From: Lithodes maja
Lineage: Eukaryota > Arthropoda > Malacostraca > Decapoda > Lithodidae
DNA: 64,000 bases
Assembly: GCA_037953745.1 (NCBI GenBank)
Contig: JBAKBP010007138.1
Location: forward strand, 38,941-102,940
Direction: 5' to 3'
Shown here: positions 9,794-21,354 of the stretch, in pieces
How the letters are laid out: every line of letters begins with the position of its first letter
Position numbering within the stretch: the first letter of the stretch is position 1
The notes under the pieces: generated by a model
Seen by the model: only the letters and a program-made list of their open reading frames with translations
The model's database searches: none
Told to the model about the DNA's origin: nothing
Translations under genes and position numbers: made by a program

Positions 9794-12700
9794 TCGACAG
9801 GGATTCGGATGGGCCGTGAGGGCCAAGTAAGAGAACAGTCCTTGTCCCACTTAGTCAAATTGGTGCCGGCATTTAGTGAAACTGAAGTCACAGAATTTTT
9901 TAATCGTTTTGAGAAGAAGTGTAGGGAGCATAATTGGCCTGAAGAGAAGTGGGCAGCTCTAGTCTCCTCAAGACTTACGGGTAAGGGTCTGAAGGCTTAT
10001 GATGCACTACCTTTAGAGTCTTGCATTGACTACCCAGTATTGAAGAGAGCTGTCCTACGGGCATACGAGTTGCAACCAGAAACATATCGATTGAAGTTTC
10101 GGGGTGTTACGAAGACTAGGGAGGCGACCTTTCTTGAACATGCCCGGGACTTAAAAGATGCACTTACAAACTGGACACGTTCTGAGAAAGCTGAGACGGC
10201 CGAACAGTTGACTGAGCTGTTTCTGCTCGAGCAGTTTTATAAGTGTACTGGTGCAGATATGACTTTAACTATTAAAGAAAAGAACCCTAAAACTCTACAG
10301 GAGGCAGCTGAGATGGCTGACCTCCGGCTATCACTAATTCGTGGGTGCGGGTCTGCCCAGCGTAGTGAGGCAGGTAACAAGGGGCGTGACGCCCCACCCC
10401 CCCGAGTTAGTGATATACATTATGCAAACAAGTACAAGAGCTATGATACCAAGACTGACCACAAGACTAGCACCGTCCCATTTAAGAAGGGGCCGGGCCC
10501 TTCCCAGTACCAAGGGAAGCCCAGAGGGGAGTTGGAGTGTTATCATTGTCATGAAAAGGGGCACTTTGCAAGAGTCTGTCCTAGCAAACCACCTACAGCA
10601 GCTGTGTCTTTGGCCTGCAACATTGGTGTGTCTCCGAAGTTTTCTGAGTTTGCCCGGGGCAGTTCGTCAGAGGCTGAGGCACAGCCAATGCAGAAGCACC
10701 TGGGAGGCTCGAACCCTGCTCAGGATGTTTTTTGCGACCATAGAGGACGGGGTTGCGTGATGTGGGCGGGGCGCAAGCATGGAGTAGAGGTCTTGCGTGA
10801 TACAGGTGCTTCCCAGACTCTGATGAATAACTTGACTGGCTACCCTATAAATGCGGCTCGGGTGGTAGTGGTGCAGGGTATTAATGCAACTCGGTCATAC
10901 CCGCTGGTGCGGTTGGAGTTGGAGGTGGATGGTGTGACACGTGAATTGGATGTCGGGATTGTGGAGAAACTGCCAGTGGAGGGCGTCGACCTTCTTCTCG
11001 GCAACGACTTTGCAATGCCCGCTTCTGAGGTTCTACCCTTAGTCGTTGCCGAGAGGACGGCCGACGTGAGTAGGGAAGAGCAAGAGTGTGTCGAGCGGTG
11101 CCAGGCAGAACCCATGGCGTGTGCTGTCACCCGAGCTCGGGCAGCTAAAGTGTCACAGCCTAGTCCTCCGTCTTCAGACCAGCAGAGGAACGATCAACAG
11201 GAGGAGGCTAAAGCTGGAGTTGGTTTTAAGAGTTTTGACTCGGCGGCTCTCCTGGGTGATTCAGTGTTGGCACCTATGTTGGAGTCTGGAGAGGCCCCAG
11301 GACCTGTCACAGCTAGTGAGGAGGTAGGGCCGGAGGAGACTCCGAGGCAGCAACGTTGCACACGGAGAGAAAAAGGGGTTGCTCAGTTTGATATTGGGGG
11401 AGGACTTGGGTTGCTTCGGAAGCATCTAGACAGGTTGGTTCCCTCAGATATTTGTAAACTGCAGTTGGAGGATCCGGAAGTTCAGAAGTGTGGTAATGGT
11501 GCTGTCGAGATTAAACACGAGGACGGGGAAGCATGTCATGTGAACCTGTGGGAGGAGTTTGTGAGGCAACCACCTGAGCAGCCTACTGTCCCTGCGTTGG
11601 TCTGCCGCGGCCAAGGTGGAGAAGGAGAGGGGGGCAGTAGGGCACAGGTGGAGGAGAGTAGGGATTGTTATGTCTCGGCGGAGCCGTGGGCGGGGGACAC
11701 GAGTCTGGTGGCTGTGGAAGCGCTAGAGCACCTGCCTGAGCAGCAGTGTGCAGCACTCCAGCACCAGCTCGGTTCATACCCCACTGGTCGTGCCGAGCCC
11801 CTGAGTCTCACAACTCGGGCGGTGCAAGATGTTCCACGGGCAGGTCACGTGACTGTTGAAAGACCGTTAGCCTCGTTGTTTCGGTGGTTTAAGGTGGGCG
11901 ACGAGGCTTTGGCATGGTTGCCAGGTCAGGGTCGACCCATGGCTGCCAAGGGTGGTGGTCAAAAGGAGGACATTGAGCAGATTGGTAAGGTCGGCTGTGG
12001 TATCGCAGTGCCCGGTCGTCGCATAGCCTCCCAATGCTGCTCTAGTCTAATGCAACAGCCCTACCATAGACCGACTGTATCTGGCCATGTCGCTGAAAGC
12101 GGTGATGCTGCGCAGGCAGATGTCGTCACAAGGAATGCGGGGGTGCGCATGTACGGTATCGGCGGGGAAGCCTTAGCAATAATGAACTGTGGGAGTGACT
12201 GCACGGGTGGTACTGATTGTCCCTCTCATGACCTGGCTGTTCTAGGGACGAAGGTGCAGAAGGAGGGAGACTACAGGTTAGAAGCTGCGGTCTCGGCTGG
12301 GTTGTGGGAGGGCACTAGGCATGTTGTTCGTGGAGACAGTGCAAGGCAGTTATTTACTAGGCTATGGCAGTACTTTCGCATGTTTGTTGCTTCTCCAGGC
12401 CTGATGTACGGGGTAGAATCCGACATGCAGGCTGGAGATAGTGCAAGGCTCAGTTTAATTCCCTACCGTATAAATCCTGCTCGACAGCCTATGGTGCAAG
12501 CAGAGCTGGATTACGTGTGGACGAAGGGTCTGAGGGATAAGGAATGTCGTGAGTGGTCGTTGCTTGTAACTTTGTCCGAGCGTGCTAAAGAGGTATGTGG
12601 TTTTGTTGTGGACGGGAGTACCTACCAGTGCAATGTTATGCCTGACGGACTTAAGAATGCACTAGCAACGTTTCAGAACCTGATGAATGAAAGTGAAAAG

Positions 12701-12931
12701 GACGATGATGCGCTGGGGCATTTCGAGGTCTATGTTCCAGCCTATGGTCCGGTCGTTGTAGTTTACCCAGATCATCACCTTCTCAAGATCTTGGACCAGT
12801 TTCACAATCGGAATATGAGGCTGACCAGGTGGTCACTAAGGTTATTGGTATATAACCTGGACATACGCCATATTGCCGGTTGTGACAACGTGGTTGCAGA
12901 TGGTCGTTCAAGGGTATATGATCCTGGGTAG
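9794..12931 (+). pseudogene. gag-pol: Gag-protease plus scrambled pol of A
   Basis: An open frame of 1045 codons (first ATG at 9809). In order: SCAN-like Gag (LSHLVKLVPAFSETEVTEFF to LRLSLIRGCG), zinc knuckle CYHCHEKGHFARVC, aspartic protease with LRDTGASQTL and LLLGNDFA, a linker, then reshuffled pol remnants. After an integrase tail/linker segment (HVNLWEEF...QPTVPAL) come pieces resembling the integrase zinc finger (AGHVTVERPLASLFRWF) and weakly the core (VESDMQAGDSARL). A 42-residue RT palm fragment (from VCGFVVDG to FQNLMN) follows, then a C-terminal RNase H piece ending SRVYDPG. The RT YLDD box and the first RNase H Asp are absent. It cannot encode a working integrase or RT, yet has no stop. 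Gag and protease look complete. The reading of the integrase pieces is by eye and tentative. Confidence 0.75.
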
Positions 12932-13414
12932 ATTGACACACGGGTAGCCTCCTGCTTTAGTTTGAATAGTATTTTGCGCTTGGTGCTTGTTGGCTCGCGG
13001 TTGTAGCCCAGCGTATTGGGTCGTAAAGCAGGAGTTGAGCGTTTGGTATAGAAGAAAAAATAGGCTGCCCTTATAGTGCAGCCGGAAAAAAACATATTAA
13101 AATATAAAAATCATAAAAAAACTCTTTCTTTTGTTATAGATAATTGTAGAAGTTTGTCATAGCCTATAGAGTTTGAGTAGTCCACGAACTATCAAACGGC
13201 TGAGCTGCTGTAAGCTCGCTCTGGGAGCATGATATTATGTCTTTTACTATTGTTAGGGAGGAGTTATGAAATGTGAATTTTTTTTTTAAGATGTGTTTTA
13301 GTGATAAACTCAGCGTTGTTTTAGTGCCATGCGGTCGCTGGGTGTGAGGGGTTTGATGGGGTTCTGTATATCAGATTTTAGCTCAGGGTTGAGCAAGTAA
13401 AATCTTGGGGGAGG
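12932..13414 (+). other. 3' untranslated part and polypurine tract of A
   Basis: The first ~120 bp are almost the same as the region after the pol stop in C (47763 on) and D (56937 on). After a GTATAGAAGAAAAAA stretch it diverges. AAATCTTGGGGGAGG at 13400-13414 directly before the LTR is the polypurine tract that primes plus-strand DNA. Confidence 0.75.
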
Positions 13415-15261
13415 TGTGACGCATGTCGAGTATGAGCATGCTGTACAGAACGCCCAGTCAGGCCCCACTCTCGCTAGGATCGTCAGGGCAGGAACTTTGG
13501 CTGTAGTCTGTGTAGAGTTTCCTAACTTAGTTTATGTGAGCCGTTGTACTATAAGTATTATAAATATGTATTTTGTTTTCATCTGAGTCAACGAGTTCTA
13601 TTTTATATCATTAGTTATAAGTGTTGTGTGTGGGACTTATTTGTAATGATGAGAGGAGAGAGAGTGCGTAACGGGGGGAACAGTGAGTGCGCCACGCTGC
13701 AGGTAGGCCTAATTCCCTCCTCCCTCCTCCCTCCTCCTTCTCAGCGCGTGGGAAATCCTTTGTCGATCCCAGATTGAGAGAGAATATTACGTAATGATTG
13801 TCAGTGGGCGGTCCTTAGTAGTTGGCGATCTGCTCACTAGAGGGCCGAGTATAAAAAGGGAAGTCTAGCCGCATTGTCCCTTAGAACTCATCAGGCAGAG
13901 CGACTTCTCATATCCCTTGCAACTATCCATATTCTTCCGACTGATGTGAACTTTCTCTACTCTCTGAACAGCCTATCTTCTTCTCTTCTCGTCCCTTTTT
14001 AACCAATGACCCCTTTGGTGCAGATTTAGTCAGCCAAAGTATTATCGCTTGAGTTCTCACGAGATAAGTGCCTGTTAGATAGCCTATTTTTGGAAGGGTT
14101 AACTAGAATAGGATTGATTGATGTTTGTTGCACTCGTATATGCATTTCCCTGTGTGCGATTATTCATGTTCCTGTTTTCTGCTGGTTTAGGCAATGCTAG
14201 ACTGGGATAGGGTTTCTGAGTTGTGATTTCCTATGAGTACTAGGTTGCGGTTGAACCAGTACAATTGCAACGGAGACGTGGAACGCCTAGGTGGTCTTTC
14301 TGACTGTGTACCGTGGGAGTTTAGCACTGTGTTGCGAGTGAGGGCTTTTGCCTCGGCCACCCAACACTGTGCTATCTCATTTGCTTGACTTTGAGAGGAT
14401 CGCCAGGAGAGAACCAGATACTAGTGATCTGGATCTCTCAAGAGAGCATCCCGTCAATTAACGTAATTTGGCCGCACAGTCTTAAGGACCTCGCTAGGCT
14501 ACGAGCCGCTTGCTCAGCCATTGTCTCTTAACCTTAGATATCCCAGCTAGACTTTGCTCGACCAGCAGATACAGCATAGTATTGAAGCTTCTCCTTATGT
14601 ATATTATTGTTTATGCACTATTGATTTCATGTGTGGCACGCTTAGCTACTTCAGAGATTAGTGGCCCACGAGCACAATCTTAGTAGGCTATTGCCAGTGC
14701 ATTGTCGGAGTACTTCTTCTTAATGTTTGCCATATCCTATTGCTTATTCTTATAATTCTTCTTATGTCAATTTAAAGCCTTTAATTACCAGTGAGTTATT
14801 CATTAAATTGCTGTTCAAAATCCGATACTTACTTCTTATGAGTATTCGAGAAGCATCTAACTTATCAGAAGATTCCTTGCTTGATGCTCGAGGACTATTG
14901 TTTAACGTAACGTAATAGTGCCGATCCGAAGTAGAGGGTGGAGGACTTCTTAAGTTCTTAGTTCAAGGGTGGATTACTTCGGCTTCGGCCAACACTATTC
15001 TTTAGTGTTGTAGTACTTTCTTCTTTGTTTGATTGTTGACCAGACTAGATAACTCCCGTCTTGTTATTAGTCTGTTGTGTGAAACGCTAGTACCGAGTTC
15101 TTGTATACCCCGTTATAGCAGATAGAACTCTGGAGGGTAGTGGCGTTTTTTGTTCGGCTGGCAGTACTCTGGGGTTGGGATCGTGTGTTTCCGTTGTGGC
15201 AGCGAGCCATACTCGAGTCCTGTGTAAGAGCCCTAGTGTACCCGAGTGCCCGGTCGTAACA
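13415..15261 (+). repeat. 3' LTR of element A
   Basis: 1847 bp, close copy of the 5' LTR, with a TATA box at 13850-13859. Differences cluster in the GA-rich region near 13660-13730 and around 13801-13832. Confidence 0.9.
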
Positions 15262-16365
15262 ATAGATTTTCGTAGGCTAAATGGCTTGACCACTACCAAC
15301 CCTTACCCTTTGCCTCGAGTTGACGACAGCGTGGACAAGATAGGGAATGCAAAGTACCTTACTAAAATTGATCTTGTAAAAGGTTACTGGCAAGTACCCC
15401 TGTCGGACCGAGCTAAGCAAGTTTGTGGTTTTGTGGTAGATGGCAAAACCTACCAATGTAACGTAATGCCTTATGGGCTTAAGAACGCACCTGCCACGTT
15501 TCAGAACCTGATGAACGATATTTGTGACGAAATCCCTAACTGCACGGTCTACCTTGATGACGTGATAGTGTATGATGACAATTTTGAAAATCACCTAAGG
15601 CACTTAGAGACCCTGTTTGGGAAGTTGCACGATGCTGGGCTGGTGGTGAACCTGAGGAAGTGCGAGTTTGTAAAGGCTACTGTGCAGTATCTTGGCTTCG
15701 TGGTCGGGTTAGGCCGGGTGTGCCCCCCCCTGAGCAAGATACAGGCTATCAATATGTTTCCCAGGCCCACCACTAAGCGCCAGGTCATGCGGTTCCTAGG
15801 TATGATAGGCTATTATAGGCGCTTCATCCGGGGATACTCTACTGTCTTAGCACCGTTAACTGATCTACTGTCGAAGTCAGTGAAGTTCTGTTGGGCTGCG
15901 GAGTGTCAGAGGGCTTTCGACCTAGTCAAGCACCTGCTGTGTACACATCCGATTTTGAGAGCCCCAGACTTCTCCAGGAGTTTTCAGCTGGCGACTGATG
16001 CCAGCGGTGTGGGTGCCGGGGCAGTGTTACTGCAGACTGATTCCGAGGGCTTGGAACACCCAGTGAGCTTCTTTTCTCGCAAGTTTAATTCGGCACAAAG
16101 GAATTACTCGACTATAGAGAAGGAGCTTCTTGCTATCGTTTTGTCGCTCAAACATTTCGAAGTTTATGTTCCAGCCTACGGCCCGGTAGTGACGATTTAT
16201 ACGGACCATCATCCCTTGAAATTCCTAAATCAGTTTCACAATCGGAATATGCGGTTGACCAGGTGGTCCCTAATGCTCCAAGAGTATAATCTCAACATTC
16301 AGCATATTGCCGGGAGTGAGAACGTGATAGCAGATTGTCTATCAAGGGTTGATGATCCAGGATAG
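15262..16365 (+). pseudogene. pol: RT-RNase H C-terminal fragment of element B Pol
   Basis: It begins at IDFRRLNGLTTT, near the start of the RT fingers, and ends at SRVDDPG. RT motifs present: LTKIDLVKGYWQV (first catalytic Asp) and VYLDDVIVYDD. The connection region is followed by RNase H with ATDASGVGAGAVL, EKELLAIVL, YTDHHPLKF and IADCLSRV, so all four RNase H acidic residues remain. There is no stop or frameshift. The frame is open upstream to 15175 only through LTR sequence. Being a 5'-truncated piece, it should not be expressed as a functional protein. Confidence 0.9.
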
Positions 16366-16630
16366 TCGTGCACGGTGTGTGGGTTGAGCAGGAGTAAAAT
16401 TAGGCTATCATAACGCCGTCCAAAAAGATTATAAAACAATAAAATAAACGAGAATTTTTTTTTTTAGTTTTGTAAGTCTTTATTGTTGTTGCATGATGCA
16501 TGCGATATTGTGTTTTATGTATAATTCACACTTCAGTTGTTGTGCACCTTTTGCAATTAGTGGCAGCTAAGGGTAGCAGGTCGGTTGGTTGCCTGTCAGA
16601 TTTTGATAATGCTTCTAAGGTCGATTATCT

Positions 16631-16646
16631 AAAATCTTGGGGGGGC
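16631..16646 (+). promoter_or_regulatory. polypurine tract of B
   Basis: AAAATCTTGGGGGGGC directly precedes the 3' LTR, as in E (33749-33764 on the other strand). Confidence 0.7.
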
Positions 16647-18060
16647 TGTGACGCACCCAGTGCGTGGCAACGTAACCTGATTGTACTCCTTGGTACTCCA
16701 CTGTACCGCCACGGTGCGGTACCGTGTACCGCTGTACCGTGCTGGCTGCTTATATTGAGTGTGACAACGTATAACTATGTTCTTTGTATCTCTGCAAAGG
16801 TCTCGTCATGTGCTAACCAGTGGTGGGTTTTGTTTTAAGCCATGTCGAGACCTTCCATTTAATATGTAGTATCAATAGAGAAGTTGATAGATAAGACAAT
16901 AGGAATTCAGAGAGAGAGAGTGAGTTAGACTTCAGAGCGAGAGGGTAGCAATGCGCCACGCTGCCGGGGGGGTGGTTGCCAGACGTATGGACCGGTTGGC
17001 AGCCCTGCGCTTATAGCTAGGTGCGACAGGGTTGGTAGTACATTGCCGCCTGCCTATGCTGCCTGGGTTGCCCATGTTGTCGTACTGCACATTGCCTGGA
17101 GGCTCGCTGTGTGTTCCATGATCAGGTTGCCTAGAACCTTTGAGATTCTAACATCCCTTGCCCTCTCTCCCAATTTCTCACGGTTGCACTCTTTCTCTCT
17201 GACGACATTACTCTCATTTCATTCTTCTCTCTATTTAAATGCATAACCTTCCCTTGAGGTCCTAAAGGAGTTTCAGCACTCACCTCTCGTATTACTCTTA
17301 GGACAAGCATATATTTACATGTATTAGATTTAAGGGGTTAATGTGAACAGCGATCTTCTTGATGAGGATAGTTGGTGAACGTTCTACATGTTCACGAGTT
17401 ATATGCCCAGCTCATCATCCAATTTGTGACTAGACTAGTGCCATGTGTAAGAGCCCGACCATGCCCAGGAGTTGTCTGTAGAGGGGCGAGGACTTAGCCT
17501 TGATTTGCCTACCGAGCCAGGAGCGAGTGCAGTACCAGAGACTACAGCTCGCTCGTAGTGCCGGTATAGTAGAGTAACGTAATTTATCTGTCCTTGTGTT
17601 CTCTGCAGTCTTTTCCTGGGTTCTCGCTTTCGGTGCTGGGACTCGTTGTTCCTGTGACTTGGCCTGCTAGCTAGAACACATGGGGATGATGAGTGGGTGA
17701 TATCTTTATTTTACTATGCATTGCAGCTCTCTTTAAGTTTTTGTATGTAACACTTTACAATACACATTACTCACACACAAGACAACACTATTAATACTTT
17801 CATGTATCAATTAACTGCACTGTCGTTTTGCTGCTGTGTCCGGAGTTCCGTTGCGTAGGGCGCATACGGACTCAGAGGGGAGACAGAGTGAGAGAAGCGA
17901 AGTAGCCTATGCGGTAGTAGGCTACCGGCGCAGTACTGTTGCCTGCAACCTTTAGTTATTCCAAGTATAGATTAATTCTTATAATAAGTGACTACTATTT
18001 ATGTTCCTTCCATGTGTATTATTAGGTATCTACTGGATCATGAACATCTTGTATGCTACA

Positions 18061-18068
18061 TGCTAGTG
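18061..18068 (+). repeat. 8 bp target site duplication of the hAT, left
   Basis: TGCTAGTG is repeated exactly at 21865-21872 next to the other end. The central TA fits the nnnTAnnn pattern known for the Buster group of hAT elements. Confidence 0.9.
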
Positions 18069-18363
18069 CAGTGGTTCTTAACCTTTTTCCTTGTTCGCAC
18101 CCCATTTAATTCACCAACCAGTTCTCGCACCCCCTTCCAGAATTGATGAAAAGCAATATTGATATCATAATCATAATGTGTAAGTAACAAAACCATCATG
18201 TATTTAATTCTTTATTTACATAACTGACAACAAAATAATGCATTGCAGGATTACAAAAATCAAGATTACTTTCATACTAGCAAAAAAAAACAAAAAAACA
18301 TTGTGCTTGTACTATGCATGGTGTGTTGTGAATTATTATGGCTGAGCGCCAAACTCAGTGACT

Positions 18364-20162
18364 TTATTGCTGTTGCTTTCCATTTATGATGGCATCAAAT
18401 CTTGGTGTCTTGGTGCTGAGTGCCACTCGCATGTCGTGTTGAGGATCCAGCCGATTTCTGCTCTTGGTTTTGATGTGAAGCAGACAGGAAAATCCAGTCT
18501 CGCAGAGGTAAGTAGTCGCGAAAGGCACGAGCACAGTGAGAGCCTTCTTTGCCAGTGCAGGATACGTTTCCAACTGAGAAGCCCAGAAGTGCTCCAAGTG
18601 ACCATCGGCAAACTCCATTTGGATTCCACGATTGTTTCTCAGTTCGATGAGATCTTCCTTGATGTTGCTATCATCATCAACATCTTCCATATTCTGCTTA
18701 AAAGGGTGCCGGATCCAGTCGTCACAGGGTTGTAGCTCTCCACACGAGAAGTAGTCATCAAATGAGGTGCACAGTATCTGCAGATGTTCAACAACTTTTG
18801 AAACAAAATCTGGATGTAGGGAAGCATCCTCTGTGACTGTCTCTTCAAGGGAAGGAAAATTTGCCAAGTTCCCTTTCTTTACACGCCTAATCCACAAAAC
18901 AATTTTGTCTTTGAATGTAGCCAACTTCTCACTTGCAATCAAAATGTTCATCCCTCTTCCTTGCAATCAAAATGTTCATCCCTCTTCCTTGCAGTGAGCG
19001 ATTGAGCTCATTGAGTGCTGTGAACACATCAGCCAAATAGGCAAGCATTTGAACAAATTCAGGATCATCAAAATATCCAGCCAGTTCTTGTCCCAGTCCG
19101 TGGAGAAACTGCTGAATTTCTTCTCGCAATTCAAATATACGAGATAGCACACGCCCACGTGACGCACCTCACTTCGGTATGGTACAGCACAGTGTGTTCC
19201 TGACCCACTTCCTCACAAAATGACTGAAACAGTCGATGATTCAGAGCACGACCACGAATCATATTCACAATCTTCACACAAATCTCCAAAGTCTTTTTCA
19301 GGTCTGGGGGCAATGTTTTTGCTGCAAGAGCCTGCCGATGAAGAAAGCAGTGGGTAATCTTCAGGTCAGGAATTTCTTTTCTGATCAATGCAGCAAACCC
19401 TGAACGATTGCCCAGCATGGCTGGTGCACCATCAGTACATATCGAACCAATCCTGTCAAGGTGAAGTTGGTATCTTGTGAAGAATTCTTTTATCATACTG
19501 AACACATCTATGGCTTTCGATGTTGTCTTCAGTGAGTGACAGAAGAGAAAACTTTCTTCCACTTTATTGTTCTTCACGTACCGGACTACTACCAATAGCT
19601 GACAACAATTTGACACATCTGTTGACTCATCCACTTGTGGGCTAATCTTTACTGGACTGGCCTTGATGTCAACAACAACTTGCTCCATGATATCATCACT
19701 CATGTCGACGATTCGGTTACGGATTACATCATTTGATAAAGACACTTGTTGCAGTTTCCTCGCAGCTTCCTGACCGAGAACAGTCTTTGCCATTTCAAGG
19801 GCACACGGCTTGATCAATTCCTCGGCAATTGTATGGGGCTTCTTTGACTTAGCAACCAGGTATGCAACTTGATAAGAAGCATGTAGTAAAGGTTTCGCTG
19901 TTGGTGAAAATCTGTGTGTCAGCAAAGTGCCGGCACGATCAAACCTAGCTCTTTTGACTCGTAATGTTGCAATGTCATTCCCTGCATCCTTGCCACCATG
20001 TCTGTTCTTAAAATGTTCATCGAGCTTTGATGGCTTCAAATTTGCGTTGGAGAACATGGTGCTGCATAGGATACACTGTGGACGTTGTGTACCATCCTTC
20101 TCAGTAACACACGTGAAGCCATACTGAACATAGTCATCATTCCACCTTCGTTTTTTGGACAT
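18364..20162 (-). pseudogene. hAT transposase (BED finger, ZBED5/SCAND3-like), frameshifted
   Basis: I start at ATG 20162 (MSKKRRWNDDY) rather than the upstream non-ATG extension. There is an N-terminal BED zinc finger (CILC then HFKNRH). The RNase H-like core follows, with PQVDESTDVSNC (first Asp), ICTDGAPAMLG (second Asp) and the CFLH motif. The C-terminal hATC dimerisation region has FWASQLETYPALAKKAL and CETGFSCLLHIKTKSRNRL. Two breaks were found. Near 19160-19170 a small deletion disrupts the region after HTEVR. At about 18935-18990 a 28 bp block (AATCAAAATGTTCATCCCTC plus 8 bp) is tandemly duplicated. The rest reads cleanly to the stop at 18364, so inactivation appears recent. DNA cutting and joining would need a source in trans. 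Confidence 0.85.
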
Positions 20163-20175
20163 ACTGAAGATAAAC

Positions 20176-21354
20176 CTGGAAAACAAGAATTTTGTTGTTA
20201 TTTTTTGTTTTTTATGTGCAAGAGGGAGACAAAAGGCAAAGCTGCCTGTAATGAGTGTCTCCTCAACTTCAAAGAGTAACAGAGCAAAATTGAAGTTACA
20301 ATAAAAGTGTATGTTATGACTATATTACTTTATAAAATTTAATTTGTTTTGTTTTTTATTTAAATACTGGTGTAGGCCTACAAAAGAAAAGTATAGTGTG
20401 CATGTCTAGTGTTGAAGATAGAGAGAGAAAGCGTTTTCGAGAACTATTTTGTTTTTTTTCTATATGGAAAGGGGGAGACAAAAGGCAAGTTTGCCTGTAA
20501 CTAAGTGTCTCCCCCCAGATCTATTTAAAAAAAAAAAAAAGTGTGGAAGTTGTGGTATGTATAGCGCTTGTAATGTGTATAAATGAGGAGGTCAGCAACA
20601 GAGCGCCGCAAGCGCCACCCGCGCCCAAGACCCAGCCGGAGCCGCCACTCTGCGCCCAGAATGCCCAGCCGCACAGGAGAAGCGAAAGGGTCCGGCAAAA
20701 GTAAACCCCCCACCTCCCCCACGCAACCAGGCGCCACAGACACAAAATGGCAGCCCCGACCAGATCCCGGGCACGACGGCACCAGCGACACCCCGCCACT
20801 AAACCTCCTTGAATAGTAGAAGAAACTGTTTGTGAGAGATGGCTGGATACTCTCATGTAGTTGAGGTACAAAGAGAAACTGAAAGAAGGGGCCAAGCAAG
20901 TGAAACAGGAGATCCAGCATCTCCCTTGTCACTAGCGGTGTGATTAGCCGAAAGGCCCCCCATGGGTAAGTGAACAGTTCGATTGGTACCTACAATCTCC
21001 CCCTGGTATCACTCTCTGTATGTGGGGCAAAAAGGACATCAACAAGAAAGGCCAGGCAAATGAAACAGGAGTTCCAGCAACTCCTTATCAAATGCCAAGC
21101 CTCTCCGGGTGTACTGCCATGTTCGATTGGTGCCTACGAACTCCCCCCTGTGATACACAATATGATGTGATTTTGATGGGGAAATAATGTGGTGTGATAT
21201 TGTGCATGTAAACTTTTACATGTTTGATTTTTACAAAAAAATGTATATAAACTATGAACACTGAGAGCTTATTAATTATTATAGCATGGCATTCTAATTA
21301 TGAGAAAAGCGTATTACTACTAAATATACAGCACGAGGCAGTACACATACATAC
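20176..21354 (-). other. candidate 5' intron of the hAT transposase gene
   Basis: On the minus strand a donor AAG/GTATGTATG (GT at 21353-21354) and an acceptor with pyrimidine-rich TTCTTGTTTTCCAG/G (AG at 20176-20177) would remove 1179 bp. This would join an untranslated first exon to the exon carrying the ATG. A second possible donor, ACAG/GTATGC, lies near 21488. This is inferred from splice-site shape only. Confidence 0.4.
20580..20815. other. GC-rich stretch inside the hAT
   Basis: About 235 bp of markedly higher GC than the rest of the element, preceded by a run of A (20525-20538). It is open on both strands: a plus-strand Arg/Pro-rich frame at 20583-20816 and two minus-strand frames. 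Neither resembles a family I know. The composition suggests a captured fragment. Confidence 0.35.

Larger units (their letters stand above)
7115..15261 (+). mobile_element. LTR retrotransposon A (Ty3/Gypsy, Gmr1-like group, non-autonomous)
   Basis: Bounded by two ~1848 bp LTRs starting TGTGACGCATG and ending GTCGTAACA. The internal part has a tRNA-Arg-like primer site, a SCAN-like Gag, protease, scrambled pol remnants, the RNase H tail and a polypurine tract. The flanks do not match: CCCAG lies on the left, while on the right base 15262 opens directly in the RT gene of element B. No target duplication is therefore visible, which suggests loss or recombination on one side. The LTRs differ at roughly 15 positions by eye. 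Confidence 0.85.

Noticed and set aside
15087..15594. Minus-strand frames opposite RT, also present opposite element E (34801-35118)
   Set aside because: They are shadows of the conserved RT coding sequence on the other strand.
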